This document shows, one piece after another, positions 25,562 through 37,044 of a stretch of DNA of 64,000 nt. The notes beneath the pieces are model-generated. The model saw only the letters and a program-made list of their open reading frames with translations. It had not been told where the DNA came from and ran no database searches. A program made the position numbers and the translations under genes. Position 1 is the first letter of the stretch. Every line of letters begins with the position of its first letter. The stretch is from Raffaelea ambrosiae (taxonomy: Eukaryota > Ascomycota > Sordariomycetes > Ophiostomatales > Ophiostomataceae): NCBI GenBank assembly GCA_002778195.1, contig PCDI01000015.1, forward strand, positions 79,896 through 143,895, in the 5' to 3' direction.

Positions 25562-28500
25562 ATCAAAGGGGTCAACGCACCAGCCAGCCAGGGAGGCGTG
25601 AACAAAAGGAGGACATGCCCGAACCGAGATAGCGGGAAGGGGGGAGGGGGAACCCAGGGGAACCCGAACATGCCAGAGAACTTTCTGGCGTCCGAGCTGG
25701 CCTGACTTTTTTCTTGTCGTCTGGCTGGCGAGTGCCGAAACTATTACGCGGGCGGCAGATGATAGAACTACTGCTGGTTCGTAATGACGCACAAGAATAT
25801 GCACAAGGCATGCACGAGGACGAACCACGCCAGACTCAATGCAGAGTATGGCAAGACCGAAGCAAAGAGGACAGCCTAAAGAAGAAACAAAGAGCCAACC
25901 GATGCAGCAGGAATGCCACACGGCCCTCGTCCCGTTTCTCGCCCCGTTTCCCACCTATGCCAGAGAAGGCAGTCCCCCGAGCAGAGACACTAGCTTGGCA
26001 CGAGGGGCAGAGGGAAAAATAGCATGTTGTGGTCGCGAGAGAGAAACTGGGCAGGGGCAGCAGCAGAGGCTGCTGTTCCAGGCTGTCAGTCCCGGCGCCC
26101 GTGTTCAGAAAAAGTCCTTGCCCGCCCCAGCAGAGAAAAATTCAGGAGCACCCCATTTTCAATGAGGTCATGGCACGTCGCGTAGAATCAGCCCTCTGGC
26201 CATTTCCGACCATCTCCATCCACCGCTTTGCGCGCTGGCTGTCTGTAGCGTTGCACTAGTTGCGCTTGGTGGTGACAGGAGGAAGACGGCCATTATGCAG
26301 ACTGCGACAGGCCCTCGGGGGCCTGGCGTGTGAGCCGTGTCAAGCCGTTGTGGTGCCGTTGCGATGCCGTTGTGGCCCAGCCGTGGTAGTCCACTATGTA
26401 AGATAATTCTTCCTCACTGTAGTGTTCTGACGGTGTATCTCTCACGGAAGGTCATGTTTGGCAAGCCGTTGTGTCTGTGCCTGTGTCTGTGCCCGTGTTG
26501 GGCGTTTGTGCCGTGCCCGTGCTTTTTAGTGGCCTGCCGTTTCTTGTTGGCTTGTCCCTTTTTTCGTCTTCCGGTCTTGTTTGGTCTCACTTTGGTCTCG
26601 TTTTTCCTCTTTGGTGGGTATTCCCGCCAAAAACGACCGTTTCTTTCCCGTCCAGTTCCCGCTGCCAGCAATAAGAGCTCCATCTCAACCAAACTTGCTG
26701 GCGGGTGCTACTGTGTTAAAAAAAATTAAGGCGCAAGACCTCAAGAGGCACCTCTGGGTCCAAGGGAAGACGATGAACAGAAGACGAAGGCAAGGTTGTT
26801 TGCCACAGAGCAGCACCCACGCCGGCACGAGACCAGACTTTGCCAGAACCAGCCTGCGCCCACTGCCACGCACAAGCTGGCGGCTCTCTTGCGTTCTCTC
26901 GCTTTCTTCGCCTTCTTCGAGTCTTCTGTACATGCAAGAGACATACTCAGGAGAAAAAAAAGAAAATAAAGAGCCACCAAAAAGACACCAAAGACAAAGA
27001 CCAAGAGAAACGGTTGGAAGTGGGGATCGCAAAACAGTGGTGGGGAGCAAGGGTACGAACGGGCCAGGGTCGGGCAGCCAGCTTGGATGCAACCTGGCAG
27101 GTGAAAATGGAGGGCTGGTTGGCTGGCGCGGTCGGCGGGTCCTTCTGAGAGGCGAGGAGCCATGGCCGAGGCCACCACGGAATGGAGGACAGGACCCAAA
27201 GGAGCGAAATAGGAAGAAAAACTAGTACGAAAAGCCAGGACAGAAACTACTATGTACTAAGTGTAGTACCACGGGCCGTACTACTACTGGCATGTACTTT
27301 GTATGAAGACAAAGAAAACGACCTCTAAAAAAATTCGGGCAAAATTCATGTAAAGGGAGGGGCAAAATCCCCAAAAAGAAAAGGACCTATTCAAGCTAAT
27401 AGTTAACTAAACCAAAGACAGCACAACCGCAAGAGACCAAAAAAAGACGTTGCAGCTTGTGTGAGTGTGGCGTGTGTGTCAGAACGGTGTAAGATACTTT
27501 GTACAAAATTACATACTTTGGCAGCAGCCGTAGTCGTAAGCGTGTTTCGATCGTGCCTGCCTGCTGTAGAAAGTCGCAGAGACAGAAATGGCAGGAGCGA
27601 GGGACACAGGATGACCAGACCACGAACAAAGCACGATGCCACAAACGATACCACCAGAAACAGAAACAGGCGCAGAAACAACCGCAGAAACACCAACAGA
27701 ACCAGCACAGGCACCGGAACACAGAACACACTCAGAGCACACTCAGAGCACACACATACACACACAACCCGCTGCCGATGCCCGGCCCATGATGATACTT
27801 TCACACCACCCAAGCCCTAGCACCTCTCACTGCGCAACCCGGGCACCCCTCTCTATCCATGCATGCACATGCATGCATGTACGGTGGTATGCCCTCCACC
27901 CTTCCTCCCCCCCCCAGCTCTTGCCTTCCTCATGCTCGACTACTGGGATGCTCCTTCCCTCAGTCGGACTCGCCTCCCCCTCCGCCCCTTCCTGCGAGGC
28001 TCCCCCGCTTGTCCGCCTGCCATGAAAGAGGCCCACACACATTGCCCGCCATGCGCCATATCACCACACCAAGGCCGTGAATGCAAAGTACTCGCAATAC
28101 CCACTTCCCTGCACAGCTGGCACGTCTGGACGTCCATTGGACTGTCGACTGGACTGTCCACTGCCATTCCCATTGGACCCGTCTGTGGTTCGCTAATACG
28201 GCAGACGTGTGCATGTATGTATCTTTCCTCCAATGCAGCCGTGTTCTGTCCCGTATTAATTTGCCCGGTTTGTGAACAGATTACGGCGTACTCCGTGGAA
28301 ACACAGCAGTCCTTTTTTTTAATTCTTCTCTTGCTTCCTCTTCGTCAACATGTCCAGTTTCTTCTACGAGTACATTCCCATCCTGTCTCACTCACTGCCT
28401 CTTTTTATATGTTGATCTTTTACTCTTTGCGCAGTACCTCTTCTCCATTTTCTTATTTTCCCATTTTGCCCATTGCCCTTTTTTTTTCTTTTGCGCCTGG

Positions 28501-29005
28501 ACACCGCGCATCTCACCGGCGATTTTGCAGACAGGGCCAGACTTTACGACCGGTGTCAACTCTTGTCGCACCTTTCCTCAGGCTCGCCTAGCAGGACCCG
28601 CTACTGTCGACAGGCAGGAACTAGGCGAGTCAGATGCAGTAGGATCGCACCTTGCTTGTGAAAGCATTCCACGGAGCCAATAAGTTTCGTGATCTGGGGT
28701 CCCGCTGCAGGTAAGCACAGGGGAAAAAATTCAAGGAATTAAATGAAATTAATGACGCAGCAGCAAGAAAAAAAAAAGAGTTGCAGCAGAGGCAAGAGCG
28801 GGTAGAGCATCGTAGTCAACACACAGACCACACAGACAAAAAGGAACGAAAACAAAGATCGCCGAACACAACCAACGAAAACTAGATCACGAGAAGCGAT
28901 GAGATCACACACCACCCCAGACTGTGCACACGCTTTTAGTGCAAGATACTTTTTTTGACTTGCAGTGTATTACTTGGGTGTGTTTGAGGGGGTCGCGTTG
29001 CTTGG

Positions 29006-29170
29006 ATGTACTGGAATCTATTTCTTTTTAATCGTTTATCTATCCTCATTCGTTCTGTACGCATTGTGTATATATGTTTTTACCTTTTTTTCTTGATATT
29101 TTCAGTTCTCTTAATCCTTAACTACTATTCAACCATTTTAATCCATTTAAATCCATACTTTTATAAAAAA
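29006..29170 (+). promoter_or_regulatory. AT-rich island ending in a TATA-like box
   Basis: This stretch is far more AT-rich than its surroundings and ends with TATAAAA (29162-29168). Directly after it the plus strand turns strongly CT-rich and stays so to the start of the DUF2841 gene. That order (TATA-like box, then CT-rich leader) fits a core promoter for a very long leader transcript. This is inference from composition only. Confidence 0.35.
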
Positions 29171-30696
29171 AAATCCCCTCGCCGCTCTTCCCTGCAATCG
29201 TACAATGCACGCATATTCCGTCGATTGTTCCTGTTGTTCCCTCTACGAGGAATCCCTCTCGCCCAATCCCTGTCTGCCCTTCCACGGCAAGCGCAGCCGC
29301 TCCTCCCCTCTGGCCGCTTTTGCCCGCCGTCTGTGCTCGTACTCGTATCTCCCGTGCTTTGCCGCTCAACATTCCCCCTTGTCGGGCACTTACAACTTAT
29401 TCATAGCATCCTCTAACACCCACACACGCCCAGCACCCCAGAGACACCCCAAAGCACCCACAACAGCCACGGACGCCCGCAAACACCCACAGCCCGCCCG
29501 CTACATCGTTCGATGCAGTGGATACGGGCGTACTCGTAGGCGTGTAGAAAGGTGGAGGGGTGTGGGTGGAGAGGTATGCCAGCGAGAAAGGGGGGGGGGG
29601 TTGTTTTTTGGTCTGGGGCGTGTTGGTTCGTCTGCCCCGTTGAGCGTGGTGCATCTGTACGAGTAGACACAACGACCAGGAAAAAGCAACGAAGCGAGGA
29701 AAAGGTACCCAGCGGTCGAGCTCCGTACATCGCACCTGTCAGTTGTAACTAGTGGGTTTCTCTGTGCTTTCTGCGCTCTCTGTGTTTGGTGCGTTTTCTG
29801 TGCTTGCTGTCTGCTGGTTTGTACCAGGGCTCCATTGCTCTTTCCTTCTTCGCCCTGCTCCACTGCTTTACCTCGCATCGCGCCTTCCTCCCCAAGCTCG
29901 CCCAACGGCCGCCACGCGCTGTCCGGCTGTGACATATTGACTACAACTACAAAGAGACCCAGAAGCCTCGTCTCGTCTGTTCCCTGCCTGCGAGCTAGTT
30001 CACTGCCTCTGCTCCTCCCAGTTCCTCGCAGTCGTCGTTTCGGCTGCCTCCATCCAGCTTCCTTTCTCTCCCCCCCCCTGCCCTTGTCGCCAATCCTTCT
30101 CGGTATTCTTCTCGCTCTCTCTCTCGTACCTGCCCCTGCGCCAGCCAATGGTGCCTCTTTGCCAGCAGCTGGCCAGCTGGACAAACGTCAATTGACTTTT
30201 TCTGGGTCGGGACTCGTTTGGCTCTATTGGCTCTTTCGGCTCTTTTGGTTTTTTTGACCCATTTTGACTATTTCGACTGTTCCGCATCCCAACTTCACGA
30301 CTTTCGCCGTTTCGACTTCCTCCCATCACAACTCCCTCCCGCTCCCCCCCCCACGGCCTGCCCCCGGCTCGTCCTCTCTGTTCCCCCTTGCCCACCCTGC
30401 TCTTTTATTTGTTTTTTTCCTTCTTCTCTTCTTTACCCGCCCTCCTTGCTTCCCTTCCAGCCTGTCTTTCCTGGTCGCGAATCGTCTGCAACACGACCTG
30501 AGCTCGCCGTTGACACCGGCTCTCCAGCCAACCGGGACGACATTGCCAATCCCGGCCGTTGTTCCTGTCTCCTTCCCTGCAACCCCTCGCCTCCGGCGTG
30601 CTCTGCGACTTCTTCGTATCCCGTCGTCGCTCTTCCTTTGCTCCTCCCGTCGCTGCTCTTAAAAGTATCTCTTGAAAGATTCTCTCTACCTCAACC

Positions 30697-30880
30697 CCCC
30701 CCCCCCCCCCCCCCCCCNNNNNNNNNNNNNNNNNNNNNNNNNNNNNNNNNNNNNNNNNNNNNNNNNNNNNNNNNNNNNNNNNNNNNNNNNNNNNNNNNNN
30801 NNNNNNNNNNNNNNNNNNNNNNNNNNNNNNNNNNNNNNNNNNNNNNNNNNNNNNNNNNNNNNNNNNNNNNNNCCCCCCCG
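30697..30880. other. Assembly gap (155 N, 30718-30872) between poly-C runs
   Basis: About 21 C precede the N block and seven C follow it. Reads probably failed in a long G/C homopolymer. Translations across the N block are meaningless. Confidence 0.99.
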
Positions 30881-31131
30881 TTCCCAGCAGACCAGATAAA
30901 AAGCGTGCGGCTTCGTGAAACGGCAACATAAGAGTGCGAAGAGGGAACGTGCTCCTCCTGGCTGCTCTCTTCCCGCACGTCTCATCCCTGCAAACGTCGC
31001 TCATCAACGTATCGACTTTCGTGCCGCCGATATCACAAATCTGCGGTGCCCTATCTCTTTCTTCTCCGCTTCTCATACACCATCCACCCTCCCCATTGCC
31101 CATCCATCCCTCCACCGGCCATTCACCATCC

Positions 31132-31176
31132 ATCCAGCCAGTGTGCCAGCCAGCCAGTGTGCCAGCCAGCCCGTGT
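31132..31176. repeat. CCAGCCAGTGTGCCAG tandem repeat
   Basis: About three copies of a 16-17-bp unit inside the CT-rich leader region. Confidence 0.85.
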
Positions 31177-31333
31177 GCAGCACGTCCTGCACATCTTGCA
31201 ACCATCCCTCCCCCATCGCGAATCGCCTGCCGTAAGCAACCCCGTGCACCAGCCCGCACCTTCTCGTTTTACAGGTACATCTCGTCTTACCTGATCTTCC
31301 TCTACGACCCTTTCTCCCACAGCATTTCTTCAC

Positions 31334-31423
31334 ACTTTTCACGCTTTTCACGCCTTTCACGCCTTTCACGCCTTTCACGCCTTTCACGTTTTTCACGCCT
31401 TTAACGCCTTTCACGCCTTCTAC
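31334..31423. repeat. 9-bp tandem repeat (CCTTTCACG)
   Basis: About ten units, some with TTTT or TTAA variants. The unit is a multiple of three, so it reads as Ser-Arg-Leu repeats in an open frame, but the flanks show no coding character. Confidence 0.9.
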
Positions 31424-34400
31424 GAACTTGACGCTTTTTTGTTTGTGTTTTTGCTATTTTTCGGAGGCTTTCTTCTTTCGCGCCCTCCCACTCCCCTCTC
31501 GGCTTTTCTGGTTTCCAAGAAGAACAAACAATCACCACACGGGTCAGCCTCTCTCCCGCATTGCTGCTGTATCGGCCTCGTTGTGCGTGCCAGCCGGGTG
31601 CCCGTTCGCCGTTGTGATCCTGTCATCTACCACGGCCCCCCGGGAAGCTCGTTCTTGGAACGCCATCCTCGCGAGACATACTCTGGAGACATCCTCGGAC
31701 CACTCTGGACGACCACTATCAGAACTGCCCATATTAGGACAGCCTCCCCTAATACCAACACCCCCGTCCTAGGCCCTGTTTCTCTCCTGTTCGTTGATCT
31801 TGCCGCCGTTTCCGTTCTTTCCGTTGTGTTCTGCCACATGCACTCGCCCTGGACGTGGTCTTAGACACGCTCCTCCGTTACACGTCTCTGGTGTCTTCTT
31901 TTTTCCGTTGTCTGTTCTGGCTGGGTTTTATTATTATTATTATTTTGCTTCTTGGTTCCAGACGCTCAACTTTTCATTCGTATTCCGTGGTCGGCTTCAC
32001 TGTTTTTTTTTTTGCTTGTCTTGCAACTGCACGTTTTTTCCAGCCCTTGCTGAAACCAACATCCCGAGCATCATCATCCTGCTGAAGACTGTCCTCTTTG
32101 CTCTTGGTCTCCTCTGCTGTTTCATCAGCTTACATATCCCCCACCCTTTTCCTGTCTTGCTCTGGCCTCTGGCCTGTTTTGTTCTAGCCCTTTGGCTCAC
32201 TGGATGTGACATTTCTCTCTGTGTCCCTCTTGCGGGTCAATTCTCCATCTTAAATCTCCATCCTTGTCTTCGCACAACGCACTCCTCACACACGCAACAC
32301 ACTGGCTTGCACCCAGCTTCCGATCCCGTACGACCACGCTCTGCTGCCACACGCTCGCGCTGCTTGGCTGACTGGCGGCCCTTCCTGACCAGCCTTCCTG
32401 ACTGGCCTTCCCAGGTGGCCTTCCACGGTCGACCAGAACCTGCCGACCCCGACGACCCATCGCCGACCAGGCATATCCCCACCCCAGTCCTGGCAGCTGG
32501 CTGACCTCTCGTCTCCTGCGTTGCTCTCCTCACCCCCCCTGGCTCTTGTTCAACACCACCCCATTAGCCCCAGCGAGCCACTCATTAAAAACTATAACTA
32601 TTGCCTCCTACTCGGAACCAGCCATCGACAGCACGCCCCTCTTATAAGAAACGCTCCCGCTCTTCCTCTCTTCTTTTTCCTGGACCGACGAAACAAACCC
32701 ACCCCGGCTATTTCGACGTGTCGAACCCGTCAATTTCTCCTCCGCAGTCCGATCGTCACTGACTGTCGAAGAAGACCTGTCGTCTCGGCCCACAACTCTC
32801 CCGCCCGCCGTATGTCGTGACAGAGAGAAGGAAAACAAAACGAACAGCCACTTTCTACGGCAACCCAGACGGACGACTTACAGAGACAGTGACAATCTAG
32901 GCAATCTAAGGACTACCTACTGGACAACCAGACTGGCAACCTGAGTGCGGCATCCACGGCCAGTGCGGCCTCGAACCCCAGTCCACCGCGCATCGCTTCT
33001 CCGATGTCTCACTGCTGTACGAGGGGGCAAATCAGACACAGCATCCTCTCCCAGAAGAGGCTTGTTCTACAAAGTAAAGCGCAAAAATCGTCAAACCGGC
33101 CATAGACACACGCCCCCCTTCTCTGCCCATCCCATCCTGTCGCCGCGCCTACCTCCATTGCGTTCTCTGCGTGCTCCGTCTTTTATCTCTCGTCCTCGGT
33201 TTCCAGGGTTTTCCAGGTACTTCGTTTAGATTGGCCACCGCCCAGGACGACCTGCAGACAGACTGGCCATAAAGAGTCGAAACTCGTTTTTCGCGCTTCT
33301 CTTGCCCTACCCTACCTCTTCCCTACTTGGCCATTGCACTTTGCTACTACTGCCTGCTCACCTTCTCTCCAAGAATCCTGTCATATTTCTTCCTTCCACG
33401 GTCAGTCCGACGGAAAGGTGGCAGACTAAACAAAAGACTCTCGGAACTTGAAAAGAAAGAAAAAGTCAAAAAGAAAAAGAAAAGCACAAAGGCAAGAACA
33501 GCTCGTACAGTTCACTCATCTGCAGCTGCTCTGGCGCAGATAGATTAACGGTCGTGGACAGATTACCGCTTCCGCTTGTCGCACTGCCCGCAGACAGCCA
33601 ACGTTCTCGGCCTGCTGTGGGCCTTCTGTTTTTTTTTGTCTTTTTTTTTTTCCTCACCTCGCACACAAAACCACATCTCACACAAACGACCGTCGTCTTC
33701 TCGTCCTCTTCTACTCGCCTTCTCTGTCTCTCCTCCTGTCTCTTATTGTCTTTCTCGCACCGTCCCCGCCTCGCCTTACGTGTCTTGGCTTGTCTTGCTG
33801 GCATCTACTAGTCTGGATACCGACGGCGTATGACCACGGCTTGCCTCTCTCCATCCTTGCACGACGTCTCAGAACCCGCAGGCGATTTCCACTCGACAAC
33901 ACGGAATACTTGTGTTTCTCCTCCTCCTCGTAAACCCCCTTGTATTTCACCTGTTTCTGTTCCTCAGGTTACGTACCGTCTGTCTCCGTGGCCAATCCTG
34001 AAGTCGCTGCGTTACCTCGCACATATATTCCCCGCTGCTATCACAGCCACACGCACACACCAGACCAGAAACGGCCGCTCGATCACTTTTCCTGTCTTTC
34101 AGCAACATGCTTTAGGGAAAAAGGTAGGTCAGACCAGCCTTGTTTCCGCCTCGCTCCATCACCGCTCCTTTCTCTCAATACGCACCCCGGTATTCTGGCG
34201 TTGCCCTCCTCTCCCTCTTCTCTCCTCATCTGCCATCCTCCCTCCTCTTGCATCCTCTTTCTTCACGACGTCTATAGTTCACCTTTTTTGTCAGTCTGTT
34301 CTCCCCTACATTTCAACTCTCCTCTCTACCGCCCTTCCTCCTCTTGATCATATCTCTCTTCAATTCAAGCTTCCCGGAAGTCTCACTCTCTCATTTCGGG

Positions 34401-34955
34401 GGGGCCAACAAAAGTGATAGCCTCCAAGCTCTGAGACGAACCAGACAAAACACGGCAAAGCTTCCTTTCCCATGCCCGCCCGGTTTTCATCCCCCCCCCC
34501 AGCCCATGACCTGTCTGTTGCATAAGAGCCTCCTCCTCAGCTGCCAACTCCACTGCCGGACCCACCATCTTGCTGACCATCTTTTCTTCTTGTCTCTTAC
34601 AGGGTCTGCAGTTCCAGCAAGATCAGAAACAACACGAAAGAGAGCCGACGCTTCTTTTTAGCGACGCATAAGAAGTGACAGTCTCCCACACCACAAACCA
34701 CAGTAGGTAGCCGGCAATCCAGCAAGTGCTCATATCTCTTCGGAATTTCGTGCTCACTCCTTTGACAGTTTTGTTTTTTTCTCGCCGCATGCCAGTTTGC
34801 TAGCCTTTAAAAACACCACTTTCAGGCCAGAACATATCGACGTTCAAACACCACACCCGCTATGGGTCGGGACTGGCAACGGGACTATACACGTCCCTGG
34901 CCTGATCGTCTGCCTTCAGGCGATCAGGCCCTCGACAACACAAGATACCACCACC

Positions 34956-37044
34956 ATGAGCAGCCGCCAAGTGACTCATCCCGGCCACTGGTAAGCAGTA
35001 ACGTGAAAGACGATCTCTCTTGTGGATGTGGAACTTGAGTGACGAGGGGGCATCATAGATGCGGCCAAAGCCGCCTCATATCACCAGTCTCCCGCAGACA
35101 CACGTGAAACTAACCTTGATTGTTAGAGCATCGAACGGGCACTTCGGGAGCAGTGTAAAATCCCCGCCCAAGCATACTTTCTTTCTGCTATCCTAGACAC
35201 CGGAGAGGCCGTGACCTTCTCCGGCCCTACGGAGTACAAGGAGAGGATACCGACATTCTTTGACGTGCAGCGGTGGATGCAGTCTGCCTCTGGCCAGTCA
35301 TCTTCAGTTCTTGACGATCAGAATGCTGCGTTTGACGAATATCAGCGGTCCCAGGCCCGATCCAGAGCCCGCCGGGGATCTGGACAAAGCCAAGACTATG
35401 GGCTTATGGAGTACGAAGGGCGCCGTGGCAGCGACCGTCGCCGTGTACCTGGCATGGAGGATTTCACAGACGATGCCTATCGCAGGAAGCGTGTTAGAGC
35501 CGGTACATCCCGGCGTACTGCCGAGATGGCCGACGATCCACCGGTTCGGGCGGCGCCACCCACGAGAATTCCGGTCCGCATCAGCGACGAAAAGCTTATT
35601 TGGAGCATTTATGATCAGCGTTTCCGTGGCCTCCAACAGACGGCCTGCAAGCTTATTGCAAAGGCTTGGGTCAAGGTCGTGGAACCGAAGAAGCAGTCTA
35701 CCCATCCGTACACTGGAAGTGACGAGAAGGCCCCTGATTGGTGGCCGAAACCTTGGGGGCCGTCGAGAGACGAAAGGGTCCGTCACAAGGAGCCAGACCA
35801 CTTGTACAAGAAGGGTACGTATATATACATCCATCCACCAGTGCAGCAGCAGCAGTAGGAGGAGGAGGAGAAGGAGGTTTTCAATTTCTCCGAGTTAGGG
35901 CTCTTTTCGTGACTGACAGTTTCGCAGAGCGTGTCCATCTGCTGAAGCACATTCTTCGCATGATTGTTCTTCCTACGCATGAGCAGCACCCGGATATCCA
36001 GAAGCTTCGTCTCAATGTGGCCAAGCTGGAGGAGGCTACCCTAGAAGCGCTATCGAGCTTCTTCACAGACAAGGACTCGCCGAACAATGCCAGGAAACGG
36101 CCCTACCTCAAGGAAATCTTCCTGCTTGCCAAGAACGAAGAGCGCTACCGGAACGGCGAAATTGGTATGATAGTGACTCTAGAAATCGATGCTTTTGTTT
36201 TCAGTTTTCTTTGGCTGCTTTTATCCGTCAATTTCTAACTAAAGGCGTTACAGATGGCACTACCAGTGTGTACATTATGAGTGACGACAAGATACCGGAC
36301 AACTACCGTTCCGACAACGAGGAGGTCAGCCCGGGCAAGGAGGACGAAGAAGACGTGATCTCTTCGACGATTTCGCCCCACCACTCGAGCACTCAGGGAA
36401 CCATGATGTCGGCCAATGTGTCACCTGGTACAACCGGTAGCGAACACAGCCCAAGCGGTAGCCTTCCTTCCGTTGCGGCCGCGCAAACATTCATGGGGGA
36501 GCTGCCACACCGCGGTCACCCGGCTTACCCGCCGCCTCAGATCCTGCATCCAGACATCGGAGGTGATCAGCACTCTGGCTTTGTCGACAGTAGCATTGCG
36601 GCCAGTGGCGGCCACGGCGGCATGTCCCTCCAAGACATGCTACCCAACCCGAACGAAACTACCCGGCGCTCATCCCTCTTCAGCCCGACTGCCGAATTTA
36701 ACGGTACGCCGACGACGCCCGCGGTTTACCAGGCTTGGCAGCACGGCACAACGGCGCCGAACACGTCGCCGATGTACGCATTTACGCAGCAGCAGGCTCA
36801 AGCCCAGGCTCAAGGCTCGTTTGTCACACAGGGTCAGGGCTACATGCGACATGCCTTTGACGGCATGGCCCAAACGTCCTACGACGCGGGCCATGACGGC
36901 CTGTACCGTTCTGCTGGCAATGTTGCCGCCGGAGGCGTCAACCCCCAGGCCGGCTATGCCATGCACATGGCCCACGCGGACCCCAGAGGCATGTCCGGTC
37001 ACGGACTCAAGGTTGAATCGGCCACCCGCTCCCACATGCACTGA
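34956..37044 (+). CDS. DUF2841 / YDR124W-like helical-bundle protein, putative nuclear regulator
   Basis: Model: exons 34956-34990, 35129-35814, 35928-36164 and 36254-37044, 582 residues. The last three joins are firm (donors GTACGT and GTATGA, acceptors CGCAG and TTACAG). The first exon is less sure: using the AG at 35126 would create TGA, while the AG at 35128 keeps the frame. Residues about 163-260 carry the family core, with IYDQRF, QQTACKLIAKAWVKVVEPKK, THPYTG, APDWWPKPWG and HKEPDHLYK. I recognise this block as the fungal family that includes yeast YDR124W and the Aspergillus fumigatus hrmA-associated cluster protein. The charged, disordered C-terminal half (from about residue 320) has Gln-Ala repeats. 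Biochemical function is unknown; a gene-regulatory role is an inference. It sits behind the 30-kb gene-poor block, convergent with Bmt5. Confidence 0.85.

Larger units (their letters stand above)
22461..28980. other. Gene-free stretch, right part of the desert
   Basis: Opens with a degenerate CCAGCTTCTGTTGT repeat (22466-22563). It holds several poly-G and poly-A tracts, a (GA)n block (25535-25560), GT-rich and CA-rich stretches (26470-26500, 27620-27770) and motif sites at 22813, 23181, 24399, 24526, 25443, 27248 and 28365. No convincing gene. Confidence 0.7.
29171..34955 (+). other. CT-rich stretch, probable long leader of the DUF2841 gene
   Basis: Plus-strand pyrimidine excess over more than 5 kb with no credible CDS. 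Splice-like 3' sites occur: TTCCTCAG at 33967, TGTCTTTCAG at 34102, and a strong one at 34602 with branch TGCTGAC (34571-34577) and a pyrimidine tract. A matching donor GTAGGT lies at 34124, so 34124-34602 is a candidate leader intron. It also contains the assembly gap and two minisatellites. Many short upstream ATGs are present. Confidence 0.45.

Noticed and set aside
4850..29000. Transposon remnant altered by repeat-induced point mutation
   Set aside because: The block is not AT-rich, and no transposase, integrase or reverse-transcriptase fragment is visible on either strand.
4850..34955. tRNA or 5S rRNA genes
   Set aside because: I looked for GGTTCGA-type B boxes with partner A boxes; the few similar strings (for example near 8040) lack a cloverleaf.
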